Below are positions 34,619 to 43,783 of a stretch of 59,452 nucleotides of DNA, piece by piece; the stretch's first letter is position 1, and the number at the start of each line of letters is the position of its first letter. Both the position numbers and the translations under genes were made by a program. The DNA is taken from positions 67,584 through 127,035 of the forward strand of contig CANRBJ010000002.1 of assembly GCA_947628815.1 (NCBI GenBank), read 5' to 3'. Below the pieces are notes generated by a model. The model had not been told where the DNA came from, did not search any database, and saw only the letters and a list, made by a program, of their open reading frames with translations. This stretch comes from an uncultured Clostridia bacterium (lineage in GTDB: Bacteria > Bacillota > Clostridia > TANB77 > CAG-508).

Positions 34619-35260
34619 TCATGATGCGTTGTCCTTCAATATGTCTGATATATTAGCTACATAGTCTAACCATGACCAATCATATTTTCTAGATTCGCTT
34701 ATGGTAGAAATATCCATTGCACTGCCTTCCTTTAGAGATCTAATAAAATTAGACTGCTCTTCTGTAAATGCATTATCAATCCATAGTGGATTCTGCTTGA
34801 TTTTAAATACTACTATGTGATTCTCTATGTAAGATTGACTGGTCTTTCTATCAAAGCATCGAACCTTAAGTATCCTTAACTTATCGAAATGAAGACTACT
34901 TATAGTCATCAAAAAACTAAGCTGATCACCACTAAGATTAGCTCTTTTATCGTAGGTTACAAAAAATCCATATTTCTCTAATTCAGAGAGTATTTGATCG
35001 GGGGATAATTCAAATGGAGCATAATCACCATCTCTTATATTCATCATACGACCTCCCCCATCTACTATACAGGCGAATAAGGTACCAAAACTATCATGAT
35101 GCACTTCAATACGAGTCCCTGAAATCATATCATTGTATTGGTCAATAATGAAATCTGCGACCCTTATTCTTAAGGATGGTCCAGCTGTATTTGATATACA
35201 TCCAGTCAATTGATGCCAATCACTTATCTGATATCGCAAGGGCTGATCAATACTATACAT
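34619..35260 (-). CDS. Unknown structural-cluster protein, 213 aa
   Basis: QISDWHQLTGCISNTAGPSL, RIEVHHDSFGTLFACIVDGG and LRILKVRCFDRKTSQSYIEN suggest a beta-rich fold. It overlaps the 114-aa gene upstream and lies in the portal-sheath interval, so a connector or head-associated role is likely. Family not recognised. Confidence 0.55.
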   Translation of the reverse strand: MYSIDQPLRYQISDWHQLTGCISNTAGPSLRIRVADFIIDQYNDMISGTRIEVHHDSFGTLFACIVDGGGRMMNIRDGDYAPFELSPDQILSELEKYGFFVTYDKRANLSGDQLSFLMTISSLHFDKLRILKVRCFDRKTSQSYIENHIVVFKIKQNPLWIDNAFTEEQSNFIRSLKEGSAMDISTISESRKYDWSWLDYVANISDILKDNAS

Positions 35261-35597
35261 GAAAACCTCCTCTATTATCTTTAAGATAATGCTGCAATTC
35301 TAATTGAAATAACCTAAGATGATCTGTCGCATCTATATCAGGACTTGGGTATTCTGAAAAGTACCTGGCTATTAGATCAATCCGGAGTGTATAATATAAT
35401 ACCCTTAGATCTGTAATATCTATCTCCGGATGATTCTCACAAAATATGAAATATCGAGTGACGACAGCGCTAAATGCTTTAAGAGTATTAGCATCTACAT
35501 CATTTAGATCTGCCTTCTGTATATTCCTGAAGTTAGTAGAATTATATTTTTTTAGATCGTGAAAGAAGATATTAGTTAATTTAGTACTAGAAACCAT
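35253..35597 (-). CDS. Small helical protein after the portal gene
   Basis: 114 aa, mostly helical (ANTLKAFSAVVTRYFIFCEN, LRLFQLELQHYLKDN), with GGAGGAGAG upstream. It overlaps both neighbours. It could be a head-tail adaptor. The stop is TAG with a TGA two codons later. Confidence 0.5.
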   Translation of the reverse strand: MVSSTKLTNIFFHDLKKYNSTNFRNIQKADLNDVDANTLKAFSAVVTRYFIFCENHPEIDITDLRVLYYTLRIDLIARYFSEYPSPDIDATDHLRLFQLELQHYLKDNRGGFHV

Positions 35598-37101
35598 CAG
35601 GCTCTCCTCCTTCCCAGTCCCCTTCCTTGTCGCTTAATTGAGGATCAATACTCCAAGAAGAGGTAGCAGCTCCTATCTGCGGGAACACCTCTGATAAGAT
35701 TTCTTGTAGAGCAATTAAATAATCTTCTTTATCTTTTACATTTAGATTCTTGAGCATATCTACCAATTGAGTAGCTTGAGATAAAGCAGAATCTCTCTTC
35801 TCAAATTGAATAGTGCTTTGAGTAGTTATGATAGGGTTCATATGTAAGGTAAAAGTATCTACATATGAGGATAGTCCCCTATTAATAAAGTATTTGTTGA
35901 AAGCATCAGTCCACCCTGTTTTATAAGCTGTCTCCAATCTCTGAAGAGAATTTGCATATAGAGCAGACCTTTGAGATAATACAGAACCGGCTCCGCCTAA
36001 CCCTTCATTTGAAGAGAAATTCATGGCCTCTTTAGGTACACCTAATACTGATAACTTTTTATCTTGATAATAATCCAGTAACTTAGAATCTGTATCATTA
36101 GCTTCTGCCATATTTAGATCTGTTATACTTATAGCATCTTGTCCGTTTACTTTTGGTAAATATATCAGGTTATTTGGAGATTGAGGATTGACAAAACTTT
36201 GAGCATCTCCATTATTGGTATTAATAGATAACTGTTGTTCAATTACATCTTTTATCTGCTGAAGTGTGTCACGAATCTCTGGTTCTTCTGCCTGTGACCC
36301 GCATTCTACATTTATAAATTTAACTACTCTAGATAAAGAAGAGAGTACTAATGAATCTTCTAATAACGATAATGTCTGAGTAGGTTGAACTGCTTTATCC
36401 ATCAAAGGCGTAGCAAATTGAATATCATACGTCTCCGTACTGCCATCAGACATCATAGCGTCTATAGTATAATCTCCTAAAATACCTCCAAGTGAAAAAT
36501 GGATAACAGCATCTTCTGGATATATCTTTAGATCACTCCCACCATCTTCTGGTTGATACATGTAACCCTTTGGTTCACCATTTAACCAAATATGTAATAT
36601 ATCCTCTGGTGGTATCTTGTATGCTGGAATTATATCATAATCTTCTTCCGGTATAGTATTATTATCTAATACTATTTTCTTGCTAGAACCTAATGATCTA
36701 TCTTCACGATAGAACATAGTAGAGGGAAGATATAGATTTCCTATAGTAGCTAATTCCAATATGTGGTCTCGAGCATATGCATTTATCTTCCACCTCTTGA
36801 ATAGAGCATTTATGATAGTAGCTACTTCTTTATGCTTAACATCATTCGCTGTCGCCCATATTATATCCCCTGCAGTGTTACAAGTAGTAGCATCTGTAGC
36901 ATAATAAGACAATGCGGTGTTTATTTGAGAATCTCTCGCTAACGCCCTCATAACATTTATCTGGGTATGTATATCTGCTAAACTGGTGTTACCCCTTAAA
37001 TCAGACCTATTAAATATAGAACCTCCTATGACCCTTCTTAAATAAGAGGTTGGATCGGATCTATTACGATTTACTAGTTTATCGTACCATCTACTCTTCA
37101 A
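35587..37101 (-). CDS. Portal protein
   Basis: 504 aa from a TTG with GAGGTGA upstream. SLADIHTQINVMRALARDSQ, INTALSYYATDATTCNTAGD, PPEDILHIWLNG, and the wing/crown region SVLGVPKEAMNFSSNEGLGG with SVLSQRSALYANSLQRLETA match T4-like portal proteins. These form the dodecameric DNA entry ring. It follows TerL and the ligase-like gene. Ends in TAG, with a TAA two codons on. Confidence 0.85.
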   Translation of the reverse strand: MKSRWYDKLVNRNRSDPTSYLRRVIGGSIFNRSDLRGNTSLADIHTQINVMRALARDSQINTALSYYATDATTCNTAGDIIWATANDVKHKEVATIINALFKRWKINAYARDHILELATIGNLYLPSTMFYREDRSLGSSKKIVLDNNTIPEEDYDIIPAYKIPPEDILHIWLNGEPKGYMYQPEDGGSDLKIYPEDAVIHFSLGGILGDYTIDAMMSDGSTETYDIQFATPLMDKAVQPTQTLSLLEDSLVLSSLSRVVKFINVECGSQAEEPEIRDTLQQIKDVIEQQLSINTNNGDAQSFVNPQSPNNLIYLPKVNGQDAISITDLNMAEANDTDSKLLDYYQDKKLSVLGVPKEAMNFSSNEGLGGAGSVLSQRSALYANSLQRLETAYKTGWTDAFNKYFINRGLSSYVDTFTLHMNPIITTQSTIQFEKRDSALSQATQLVDMLKNLNVKDKEDYLIALQEILSEVFPQIGAATSSWSIDPQLSDKEGDWEGGEPDGF

Positions 37102-37126
37102 AATTACTCACCTCAATACATCGATA

Positions 37127-38704
37127 TTAAAGGTTCTCTTTCAAATCTTTATCAATTTCGTAAAGATTAAAGAAACTAACTTCATCATAGATAGGAATAC
37201 GAATATCTCGAGCCTTACGAATTGCTGATCCATTCATTTCTTCCATAGTACCACCTGTAATGACGCATTGAATACCATCAACCCATTCTGTATAAACTTC
37301 AGCAGAATAACTCTTCAAGATAGCTATTATATCAGAAGTAGAACCGTGCAAGAAATTTCCAGTTATCAATATCTTCTTACCTCTAAATATAGGAGCTCCC
37401 TCAAATTTCTTATTCGTCTCTACAAATGATAATATATCTGAGTTTACTATTTTACATATATCTATAACATTTTCTTTATCAGATAACCATTCCATAAGAT
37501 TCTTGCCATAACGTCCATCTAATCTAATGAATGATGCCATTCTATCGGGATGTTGAATATAATAAATAATATTTTGAATGTTATTATTGCACTGATTTGT
37601 AAAAGAAGAAATGGAGGCTTTATCTGTACAACCTACCGGTACCATCGCCTCTAGTAAGTCGTGTGGGGTAGTCTCAATAGTTATATCCTGAGATTTTAAA
37701 TAACTTGCTATATCTGAAAATCTAAAGAACATCTGCGTCTTACTAGAAATAAAATAACCAAAGTAATCTTCAGCTGAAATCGTAGGTAATTTAAAATATG
37801 ATAAGAAATGATTGATATTTGGTAATTGATTAGACATACAATGTACATCTGTGCATCTTATATCTTCTCCGGAGTTCGGATCAATCTTAAAAGTATTACC
37901 ACAAATTTGACAAGTTACATTGGTACTTCTTTTATCTCGTTTTTTACTATCAGTCGTCTCCGCATAAATTACATTATTATATTTATCCATGACCAAAAGT
38001 GTGTTGGTATGAATATTATACTTAACTACTTGAGAGTAATCAACAAATATATCTTCACAATCACTTTTAAAAGATATCTTAGCTTTTAAATTTCCATAAG
38101 CATCGATGTATCTGCTTACACATTTCACAATATATTGACGTAATTCGGTAGAAACATAAGATACTTTATCATTACGATGTACAATATAACCAGAGATCAG
38201 AGGGAACTTGAAAGGAAAACTATCTGTATTAACCATTTTAATGAATCTTTCTCTAGTTAAATCAGATGGAACTATATATCCAGGTAGAACATGAAACTTA
38301 GACATATTTAACCAATTTCTTATAGGAGAGGCTCCTTTAAATTGAGTAGCATTGCTATCTACTGTTGCTGCAAAGAAATTGAATCTGTTAGGATTATCTA
38401 AGTAAGCAGATACCAAATTATTCTCTACAGATTCCGGCAGAGAACCCTCTGTCTGATAAACGCCAGAAGTATATAGCACCCCGAATACATAAGTGGTACC
38501 TCCTAAGATAGATATAGATACAGGAGCAGTAGCATTATTTCGGAATGTCTGGGTAATATCAAGGGATAATGATTTCTTTAGGTCACCATATCCGGAATGA
38601 ATCTTCTCCAATATGCCATTAGAATTGTATTGAAGAGTCACATTAAGTCCCAATGGAAGTACCGTTAGGTGGTCTCCAGGATTTAGACAATTTCTTACAT
38701 ACAT
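37127..38704 (-). CDS. Catalytically degenerate NAD+-dependent DNA-ligase-like protein (OB, Zn, HhH, BRCT)
   Basis: 525 aa. The order of parts follows LigA. A nucleotidyltransferase-like N-terminus (residues 10-185) includes FPLISGYIVHRNDK where LigA has its IDGVVVK strand. Next are an OB-like part and a four-Cys zinc motif (C265, C268, C284, C289). Then come HhH-like helices (AMVPVGCTDKASISSFTNQC) and a C-terminal BRCT domain (FRGKKILITGNF, about 440-515). The adenylated lysine motif KxDG is replaced by LPLGLN, so it should not ligate. Its place between terminase and portal suggests a DNA-end or packaging role. Confidence 0.6.
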   Translation of the reverse strand: MYVRNCLNPGDHLTVLPLGLNVTLQYNSNGILEKIHSGYGDLKKSLSLDITQTFRNNATAPVSISILGGTTYVFGVLYTSGVYQTEGSLPESVENNLVSAYLDNPNRFNFFAATVDSNATQFKGASPIRNWLNMSKFHVLPGYIVPSDLTRERFIKMVNTDSFPFKFPLISGYIVHRNDKVSYVSTELRQYIVKCVSRYIDAYGNLKAKISFKSDCEDIFVDYSQVVKYNIHTNTLLVMDKYNNVIYAETTDSKKRDKRSTNVTCQICGNTFKIDPNSGEDIRCTDVHCMSNQLPNINHFLSYFKLPTISAEDYFGYFISSKTQMFFRFSDIASYLKSQDITIETTPHDLLEAMVPVGCTDKASISSFTNQCNNNIQNIIYYIQHPDRMASFIRLDGRYGKNLMEWLSDKENVIDICKIVNSDILSFVETNKKFEGAPIFRGKKILITGNFLHGSTSDIIAILKSYSAEVYTEWVDGIQCVITGGTMEEMNGSAIRKARDIRIPIYDEVSFFNLYEIDKDLKENL

Positions 38705-38763
38705 TGTACATCACCCCCAAATAAGTTAATAAGTTCTGGAGTAGACAGTTTCTTACCCTTCAT
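38695..38763 (-). CDS. 22-aa ORF coupled to the ligase-like gene
   Basis: MKGKKLSTPELINLFGGDVQ plus two residues, with AGAGG upstream, and its stop overlapping the next ATG (ATGTA). It may be a leader for translational coupling, or a fragment of a longer N-terminus lost by frameshift. Confidence 0.4.
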   Translation of the reverse strand: MKGKKLSTPELINLFGGDVQCM

Positions 38764-38780
38764 AAATCTTTACCTCTTTC

Positions 38781-40727
38781 TTATTGAAATTTTTTATATG
38801 GACTATTAAAGACAGATGGAATTGGTCCTTGGTTATTTGATCTATTGCCTCCACCCAATCTATTACCATTTAATTTAGATATAACATTTACTACAGTCTT
38901 AGTATTTACTAGTACTCCTGGATTATTCTGTGTAGCATTCCATACACTACCAGCTAATGAATCCGCCACGTCTTTACTTCCTCCAACTGGGTGATCAATC
39001 CTTCCAGTTATACTATCTCTTTGAAGATGTATCAATTCATCTTGAAGTAATTGCACATCTAACATATCTATTCTTTTTTCTAATAAAATAGAACGAAAAG
39101 CTTCGTAACCATCAGGGGTCCTATCTAACGATAATTTAGTAACTTTAAAACCTTGATCTTCTAATAACTGACCCATATACTCACTTTGAAATTGGTCTCT
39201 GCTTATTCCTTGGATATTAAATCCAGATCGTCTCAACCAACATATGAATGAAGTTATCTTAGAATATGCTATCTTATCCCCTCTGGGGGCCTCAATAGAC
39301 AAACTGAATACATGGGAATAAACGGGTTGAGATATTTTCTTACCTCCCTCATCTTCCACATCCTTTCTACCAGTTACAGCTACCCCAGATATACCGGTTT
39401 TATCTGTATTAAGCGACAGATCCAAATGTATAAACATAGGTGCCTGTTTGAGGGATGGATCTACTACTTCCATATGGAAATACTCTTCTATAGTTACTTT
39501 ATCTTGAGTACCTATTTGAAGTATATCCATGAAGAATGGATTTCTTCTGTTGCCTATGCACCTAGTAATAGACTCCTGAGATATAAACGATAATGCACCT
39601 GCTACAGATATTCCTGCTAAATCTCTCAATGCAATATGAAAATCAGCTAAGAAATCTGGCTTCATGTCTATAGGAGGGGTTAATAATTTATATCCCTGAT
39701 TTCTTAATTCATCTAAAGCTTCTGGAAAAGTTTGATTATCAGGTACTACAAAACCTTTTTGATGGCGATTACCTACTGCTATATAAAATTTTTCGGGGCT
39801 GAAAGTACTAGGAGGTAAAACTTCCCATTGAGGGGCATCTGATATGTACATATGATCACCAGCACCAGCATTGATCTGTTCTTGTACATATGCTTCCATA
39901 AAGTCACTATCACTTCTCTTAGAGCTTACAGCAAATATCTTACCATATACATCCCCATCTTGACGGAATGTGCCCTTTACACGAGCTGAAATAGTATTAT
40001 AAGTATCTTTCATTGTTGCTTTTGCTTTAGATATATCTTTTATTCCAGCCTTACTGAAGTTACACTCGTCCATAAAACCTACAAATACCTGCTGACCTAA
40101 TCCGTGAGAAGCATCTGAGCCATAATCTATTACTATCTTATTACCTTCTGGTATGTAATAAAAATTCTTCTCACTCCTGGAAAAACTTCCGTGAGCGCAG
40201 AACCAAGGGCTTTCTTTTAGAGTGTCGTTGAATTCTCTATATGCTACACCTTTAGCAAGATCTTTAGTTATATTGAAAAATAATATAGAGAATTTAGATA
40301 CCTCTTTCTTATGAAAGAATTTCTGTGGGTCTCTTAAACACATCAACCTATATAACATATAAGCGGTTCCTGTAATAGCAGTGGAAGATTTACCAATACG
40401 AGTTGCACCAGTTAATATCACTTCGTGAAACTGATTACCGGAATTAAATATATCCCTTAAAACCTTTCTCCAAAATGGATATACAGCCTCACCATTTCTA
40501 TTTGTCTTACCTAAATAAGTATCAGATTCTATGAAAGTGTCTATAGATACTGGTATCTCTTTATAATCTGCCAACCATATTTGTTCATATGTAGTGGAAT
40601 AACCATCTATGCTTATTTCTTCAAGTATCTGCCTTAAGTATTTTTGTTCTTCTTTTGAACAACTTGCATATATGTCCTTAATTCGGAAGGGTAGATCATC
40701 CATTTGATCTTGCAATTCGAACGACAT
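38781..40727 (-). CDS. terL: Terminase large subunit
   Basis: 648 aa. ATPase: Walker A GATRIGKSS at residues 107-115, Walker B region VFVGFMDECNF near 215, and a coupling segment FAVSSKR. Nuclease: HLDLSLNTDKTGISG near residue 410 supplies the first acidic residues of the RNase H fold, and DVADSLAGSVWN the last. It cuts and pumps concatemeric DNA through the portal. The upstream 167-aa gene may be its small-subunit partner. Confidence 0.95.
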   Translation of the reverse strand: MSFELQDQMDDLPFRIKDIYASCSKEEQKYLRQILEEISIDGYSTTYEQIWLADYKEIPVSIDTFIESDTYLGKTNRNGEAVYPFWRKVLRDIFNSGNQFHEVILTGATRIGKSSTAITGTAYMLYRLMCLRDPQKFFHKKEVSKFSILFFNITKDLAKGVAYREFNDTLKESPWFCAHGSFSRSEKNFYYIPEGNKIVIDYGSDASHGLGQQVFVGFMDECNFSKAGIKDISKAKATMKDTYNTISARVKGTFRQDGDVYGKIFAVSSKRSDSDFMEAYVQEQINAGAGDHMYISDAPQWEVLPPSTFSPEKFYIAVGNRHQKGFVVPDNQTFPEALDELRNQGYKLLTPPIDMKPDFLADFHIALRDLAGISVAGALSFISQESITRCIGNRRNPFFMDILQIGTQDKVTIEEYFHMEVVDPSLKQAPMFIHLDLSLNTDKTGISGVAVTGRKDVEDEGGKKISQPVYSHVFSLSIEAPRGDKIAYSKITSFICWLRRSGFNIQGISRDQFQSEYMGQLLEDQGFKVTKLSLDRTPDGYEAFRSILLEKRIDMLDVQLLQDELIHLQRDSITGRIDHPVGGSKDVADSLAGSVWNATQNNPGVLVNTKTVVNVISKLNGNRLGGGNRSNNQGPIPSVFNSPYKKFQ

Positions 40728-40736
40728 AAAATATAA

Positions 40737-41240
40737 TCACACCACCAATTGAGCCAGCACCTCTTGGGCTCTAGTCCTAATCTTTTCTCTAGACTCAGCA
40801 CCTATTAATATATTAGAATTAGTTGAATTAACTTCTTCGTTATTAGACGTCAATTCAACTATACTGAATTCTTGAATATCCAAATAAGGTTGTAGAAGCT
40901 TATGAGATTCAATCATAGTTTTCTGTAATCTTTCTTGAGCATTGAGTAACATCATCCAAGTGGACATGCTATCCTCTTTAGCATTATCTATAGTATGCTC
41001 TAGTGCCTTATACAGCTTATCCTCTAACTTATCCATTAATTCTAGGTATTTTATGATTCTGGCTATTTGATGATAAACTCTCATCGTAGTAATATTCTGG
41101 ATAGCTCTTTTTGTGGTGATAGGATCGTCTGAACAAGCCAACAAGGACGTCCGCATTCTACTGACGCCCTCTTTTTGATGCCTATATAACGGGTCTAATA
41201 TCTCTGGAGTTGACCCCTCAAAAGTATCGAGGTTCGACAA
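40737..41240 (-). CDS. Terminase small subunit candidate
   Basis: 167 aa from a TTG with GGGGGAA upstream. Helical: ITTKRAIQNITTMRVYHQIA, RIIKYLELMDKLEDKLYKAL, LNAQERLQKTMIESHKLLQP. It directly precedes TerL and has the coiled, acidic/basic helix content of small terminases, but no HTH is obvious. Confidence 0.45.
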   Translation of the reverse strand: MSNLDTFEGSTPEILDPLYRHQKEGVSRMRTSLLACSDDPITTKRAIQNITTMRVYHQIARIIKYLELMDKLEDKLYKALEHTIDNAKEDSMSTWMMLLNAQERLQKTMIESHKLLQPYLDIQEFSIVELTSNNEEVNSTNSNILIGAESREKIRTRAQEVLAQLVV

Positions 41241-41261
41241 TGTAAGTTCCCCCTAATTTTA

Positions 41262-41462
41262 TTAATCTAGATCAAATAATACTACTCCTAGATTTGCAAT
41301 TGCTTCCTTAGCAACTGTATCATCTTTTGCTATCTTTCCTAATTCATCAATAGCCGATAAAATATACTTCTTACTAACAGCATATTTACCAGTTATGGTG
41401 GCCTTGATATCTTTAGGAGATGTATCGGCAGCAACTTTTAGATTTTTCTTTTCTAGTTTCAT
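41262..41462 (-). CDS. Small hypothetical protein, 66 aa
   Basis: Basic, helical (KYAVSKKYILSAIDELGKIA). ATGA overlap with the preceding gene shows coupling. Lies between unknown genes and the terminase pair. Function unknown. Confidence 0.55.
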   Translation of the reverse strand: MKLEKKNLKVAADTSPKDIKATITGKYAVSKKYILSAIDELGKIAKDDTVAKEAIANLGVVLFDLD

Positions 41463-41761
41463 GATTGAATCACTCCTCGCAATTGGTTCAATTTAGCATA
41501 TATTGTAATATCTTCGGAATCTAATGTATCTGAAAAATTTTGAAATGATACACTCAAATCCTCATCATCAGATAGCACATCTTTTATATTATTTTTCAAA
41601 GATATAAGATTATTCCTAATCTCATTAACATCTGGAAATACTTTATAAACTGATATCTCAAGATTTGCGATCATCTCAACGATTTGAAAATCCCATATAT
41701 AATTTCTTAAATTCTTATACAACTTTATGTAAACAGACTGTAAATCATTAGAACTTAACAT
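41459..41761 (-). CDS. Small helical protein, 100 aa
   Basis: Acidic helical protein (VYIKLYKNLRNYIWDFQIVE, NEIRNNLISLKNNIKDVLSD). Overlaps both neighbours. Unrecognised. Confidence 0.5.
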   Translation of the reverse strand: MLSSNDLQSVYIKLYKNLRNYIWDFQIVEMIANLEISVYKVFPDVNEIRNNLISLKNNIKDVLSDDEDLSVSFQNFSDTLDSEDITIYAKLNQLRGVIQS

Positions 41762-41954
41762 AATCCCTCAATCCTTCATAAGTATTTTCAATTACTTTAC
41801 TAAGTATTAGAGCATTTATATCATTATTTAGTAGCATGTAAGACATCTCATATTCTATGTTCTCATCTTGAACTCTCATCATGTACTCCAAATAAAATTT
41901 TTCAAATGGCACATTCGGACTAGATGAAATATAATCTTTAATTGTTTCCAGCAT
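41748..41954 (-). CDS. Small hypothetical protein, 68 aa
   Basis: MLETIKDYISSSPNVPFEKF, then YMLLNNDINALILSKVIENT. Helical, overlapping genes on both sides in a tight cluster. Function unknown. Confidence 0.5.
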   Translation of the reverse strand: MLETIKDYISSSPNVPFEKFYLEYMMRVQDENIEYEMSYMLLNNDINALILSKVIENTYEGLRDYVKF

Positions 41955-42267
41955 TATATATGTTCCTTAACTTGAAAAATAACTGATGAAGAGAAGGGGG
42001 TACATCTATCAAAGATTTACTCTTCTTTATCTCCACATCATATAACCACTGTAGGGCATCTATACTTCTAGATAACTCTTCAAGAGTAGGTATAGCTATA
42101 GTTTCCCCTCCAGCATACTTACACAAATTAATTAAACTTTCGTGACCTATAATAGAAAATAATTCAGGTAACCACGCATACTCTGGAACATCATGTAAAG
42201 GTGGCATAAGGCCTAGTAAATAATGAAAATCCAGCTCCTCAGTGATAGGTAACTTATTACTTGACAT
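41938..42267 (-). CDS. Small hypothetical protein, 109 aa
   Basis: EELDFHYLLGLMPPLHDVPE, then LFSIIGHESLINLCKYAGGE and LEELSRSIDALQWLYDVEIK. The last part is a regulatory-helix-like segment. It overlaps the following gene. A DNA-binding role is possible but unproven. Confidence 0.5.
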   Translation of the reverse strand: MSSNKLPITEELDFHYLLGLMPPLHDVPEYAWLPELFSIIGHESLINLCKYAGGETIAIPTLEELSRSIDALQWLYDVEIKKSKSLIDVPPSLHQLFFKLRNIYNAGNN

Positions 42268-42913
42268 CTTCTACCTCTTTCAGACTCTTAATGCTATTCG
42301 AAGTATCTGATATAGACAATTCAAATACCATGGCATTATCAGTCCTCGCTAATCTATTAAAATCTAAATACGTGTATCCGGATGCATTTAGAAATTCTAA
42401 CACAGAACCCATTACATTGTTTAGATTTACTTTATCATTATAATACACCCATACCTCATTCTCTCTGAGAAGGATTCTATCCACTCCGGAGGTATCTTGT
42501 CTAGAGTTCAATGTACCTTTTAATTCATTTACAAGATTACTAGTATCCAATTCTGTAGATGAGACTACAGCAGTGCGAGTTACTTTGCGAGATGATTCTA
42601 AAGAATCATCTGCATCTTCTGTAGGTTCCGATTTGTCATCTCTAGTATCGTCTGTATCATCTCTAGTATCATCTGTATCATCTGGAATGTTAGAGGTATT
42701 TGAGGTAAATTGAGCCGGTTTAGCTTTCCTATCTTCCGAAGACTTACCCTTATCAACCTTATCTTGAACTTCCTTATTGATTGCATCATCCCTTAGATAC
42801 TGTCTAAGCTGCTGAACCAATTCTCGATTGACTGGATCTTCTATAGCAGCTCGTATCTTATCTTTTTTCTTGTGGGCTCTATATAATTTAGAGGAATATA
42901 TAGCTTCTAGCAT
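42257..42913 (-). CDS. Protein with acidic repeat linker, 218 aa
   Basis: The ATG at 42913 (MLEAIYSSKLYRAHKKKDKI) is preferred; GAGGTGG lies before it. The middle has a repeated DDTRDDTDDTRDD stretch (residues about 80-100), an acidic low-complexity linker. The C-terminal domain (VWVYYNDKVNLNNVMGSVLE) is alpha/beta. Scaffold-like composition, but too little to assign. Confidence 0.5.
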   Translation of the reverse strand: MLEAIYSSKLYRAHKKKDKIRAAIEDPVNRELVQQLRQYLRDDAINKEVQDKVDKGKSSEDRKAKPAQFTSNTSNIPDDTDDTRDDTDDTRDDKSEPTEDADDSLESSRKVTRTAVVSSTELDTSNLVNELKGTLNSRQDTSGVDRILLRENEVWVYYNDKVNLNNVMGSVLEFLNASGYTYLDFNRLARTDNAMVFELSISDTSNSIKSLKEVEDVK

Positions 42914-42984
42914 ATTTGACCACCTCATATCATTATCTCATATCAGCATCGCATCTGTAGAAATTCGTAAGTAATCTTTTCAAT

Positions 42985-43374
42985 CTAACAATTATCCCTA
43001 TTCATGTAGATATAAGGCCTATCCGGATTATCATCCTGTATTATATAAGAGAAGAATAGACTATAAATAATCTCGGTACTCGTATCTATGAACGATAACT
43101 TGTATATATGTTGACCTATAGAAGTATCTAATGCTTCCTTATTTATCTTGATCCAAGGTCTATTACACTCTCTATGTATATATCTGGATATAGGTACTTC
43201 CTTATTGGTATCGCCTATTATATCAATTTGATATAATTCACAGTATATAGATACATCTTCTGGAAGATGAACCCATATGATGGAATCTAAAGATTGAAGA
43301 TTAAATACCTTAGTATTAGAAGATATATCTTTGTATCTACAGGCCTCTAATTTAGTTACAGGATAATCAGACAT
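42985..43374 (-). CDS. Small beta-rich hypothetical protein, 129 aa
   Basis: LDSIIWVHLPEDVSIYCELY and IYKLSFIDTSTEIIYSLFFS form an Ig-like strand pattern. It starts just inside the preceding gene's end. Ends in TAG; the frame continues 14 codons. Possibly a virion protein. Confidence 0.5.
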   Translation of the reverse strand: MSDYPVTKLEACRYKDISSNTKVFNLQSLDSIIWVHLPEDVSIYCELYQIDIIGDTNKEVPISRYIHRECNRPWIKINKEALDTSIGQHIYKLSFIDTSTEIIYSLFFSYIIQDDNPDRPYIYMNRDNC

Positions 43375-43375
43375 G

Positions 43376-43651
43376 CTATCCCTTCTTTTTCCACTTGATA
43401 ATATACATCGAATCTGTAATAGATGTATCAGTACGAGTTTCTACAAGATAACCGTAACTTTCTAAAATCTGCATCATCTCCTTACTGATTGGTTTGTTCC
43501 ATTCAGTAGAATACTCCCCAGTATTGGCCGCATTATTGAGTGCGTGAGCTATTGACATCTGCTCATGTGCTAATTCGGCACAATCTGCTACATCTACAAG
43601 TGTATCTGCAGCATAAAGAGTTGTCATATCTTTAGATTGTATCAACGCCAT
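43376..43651 (-). CDS. Small helical protein, 91 aa, first gene of the structural block
   Basis: TLVDVADCAELAHEQMSIAH, ALNNAANTGEYSTEWNKPIS, LESYGYLVETRT. The pattern ISKEMMQILESYGYLVE resembles small virion or assembly proteins that precede terminases in big phages. AGGTGGTATG upstream. Ends TAG with TGA three codons later. Confidence 0.5.
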   Translation of the reverse strand: MALIQSKDMTTLYAADTLVDVADCAELAHEQMSIAHALNNAANTGEYSTEWNKPISKEMMQILESYGYLVETRTDTSITDSMYIIKWKKKG

Positions 43652-43695
43652 AAGATCATACCACCTCTAATAACTGATCTGATATATAAATATAA

Positions 43696-43727
43696 AAGGT
43701 TGATACAGAGATCTCCACACCAACCTT
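43696..43727 (-). terminator. Terminator between replication and structural blocks
   Basis: The stem AAGGTTG/CAACCTT encloses an internal GAGATCTC palindrome and is followed on the minus strand by TTATATTTATAT. It separates the diphosphohydrolase gene from the first small structural-block gene. Confidence 0.6.
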
Positions 43728-43783
43728 ATACCTCAACCTAACATTTTATTGATTATTCGTGTCCGATTCAAACATATCTGATG

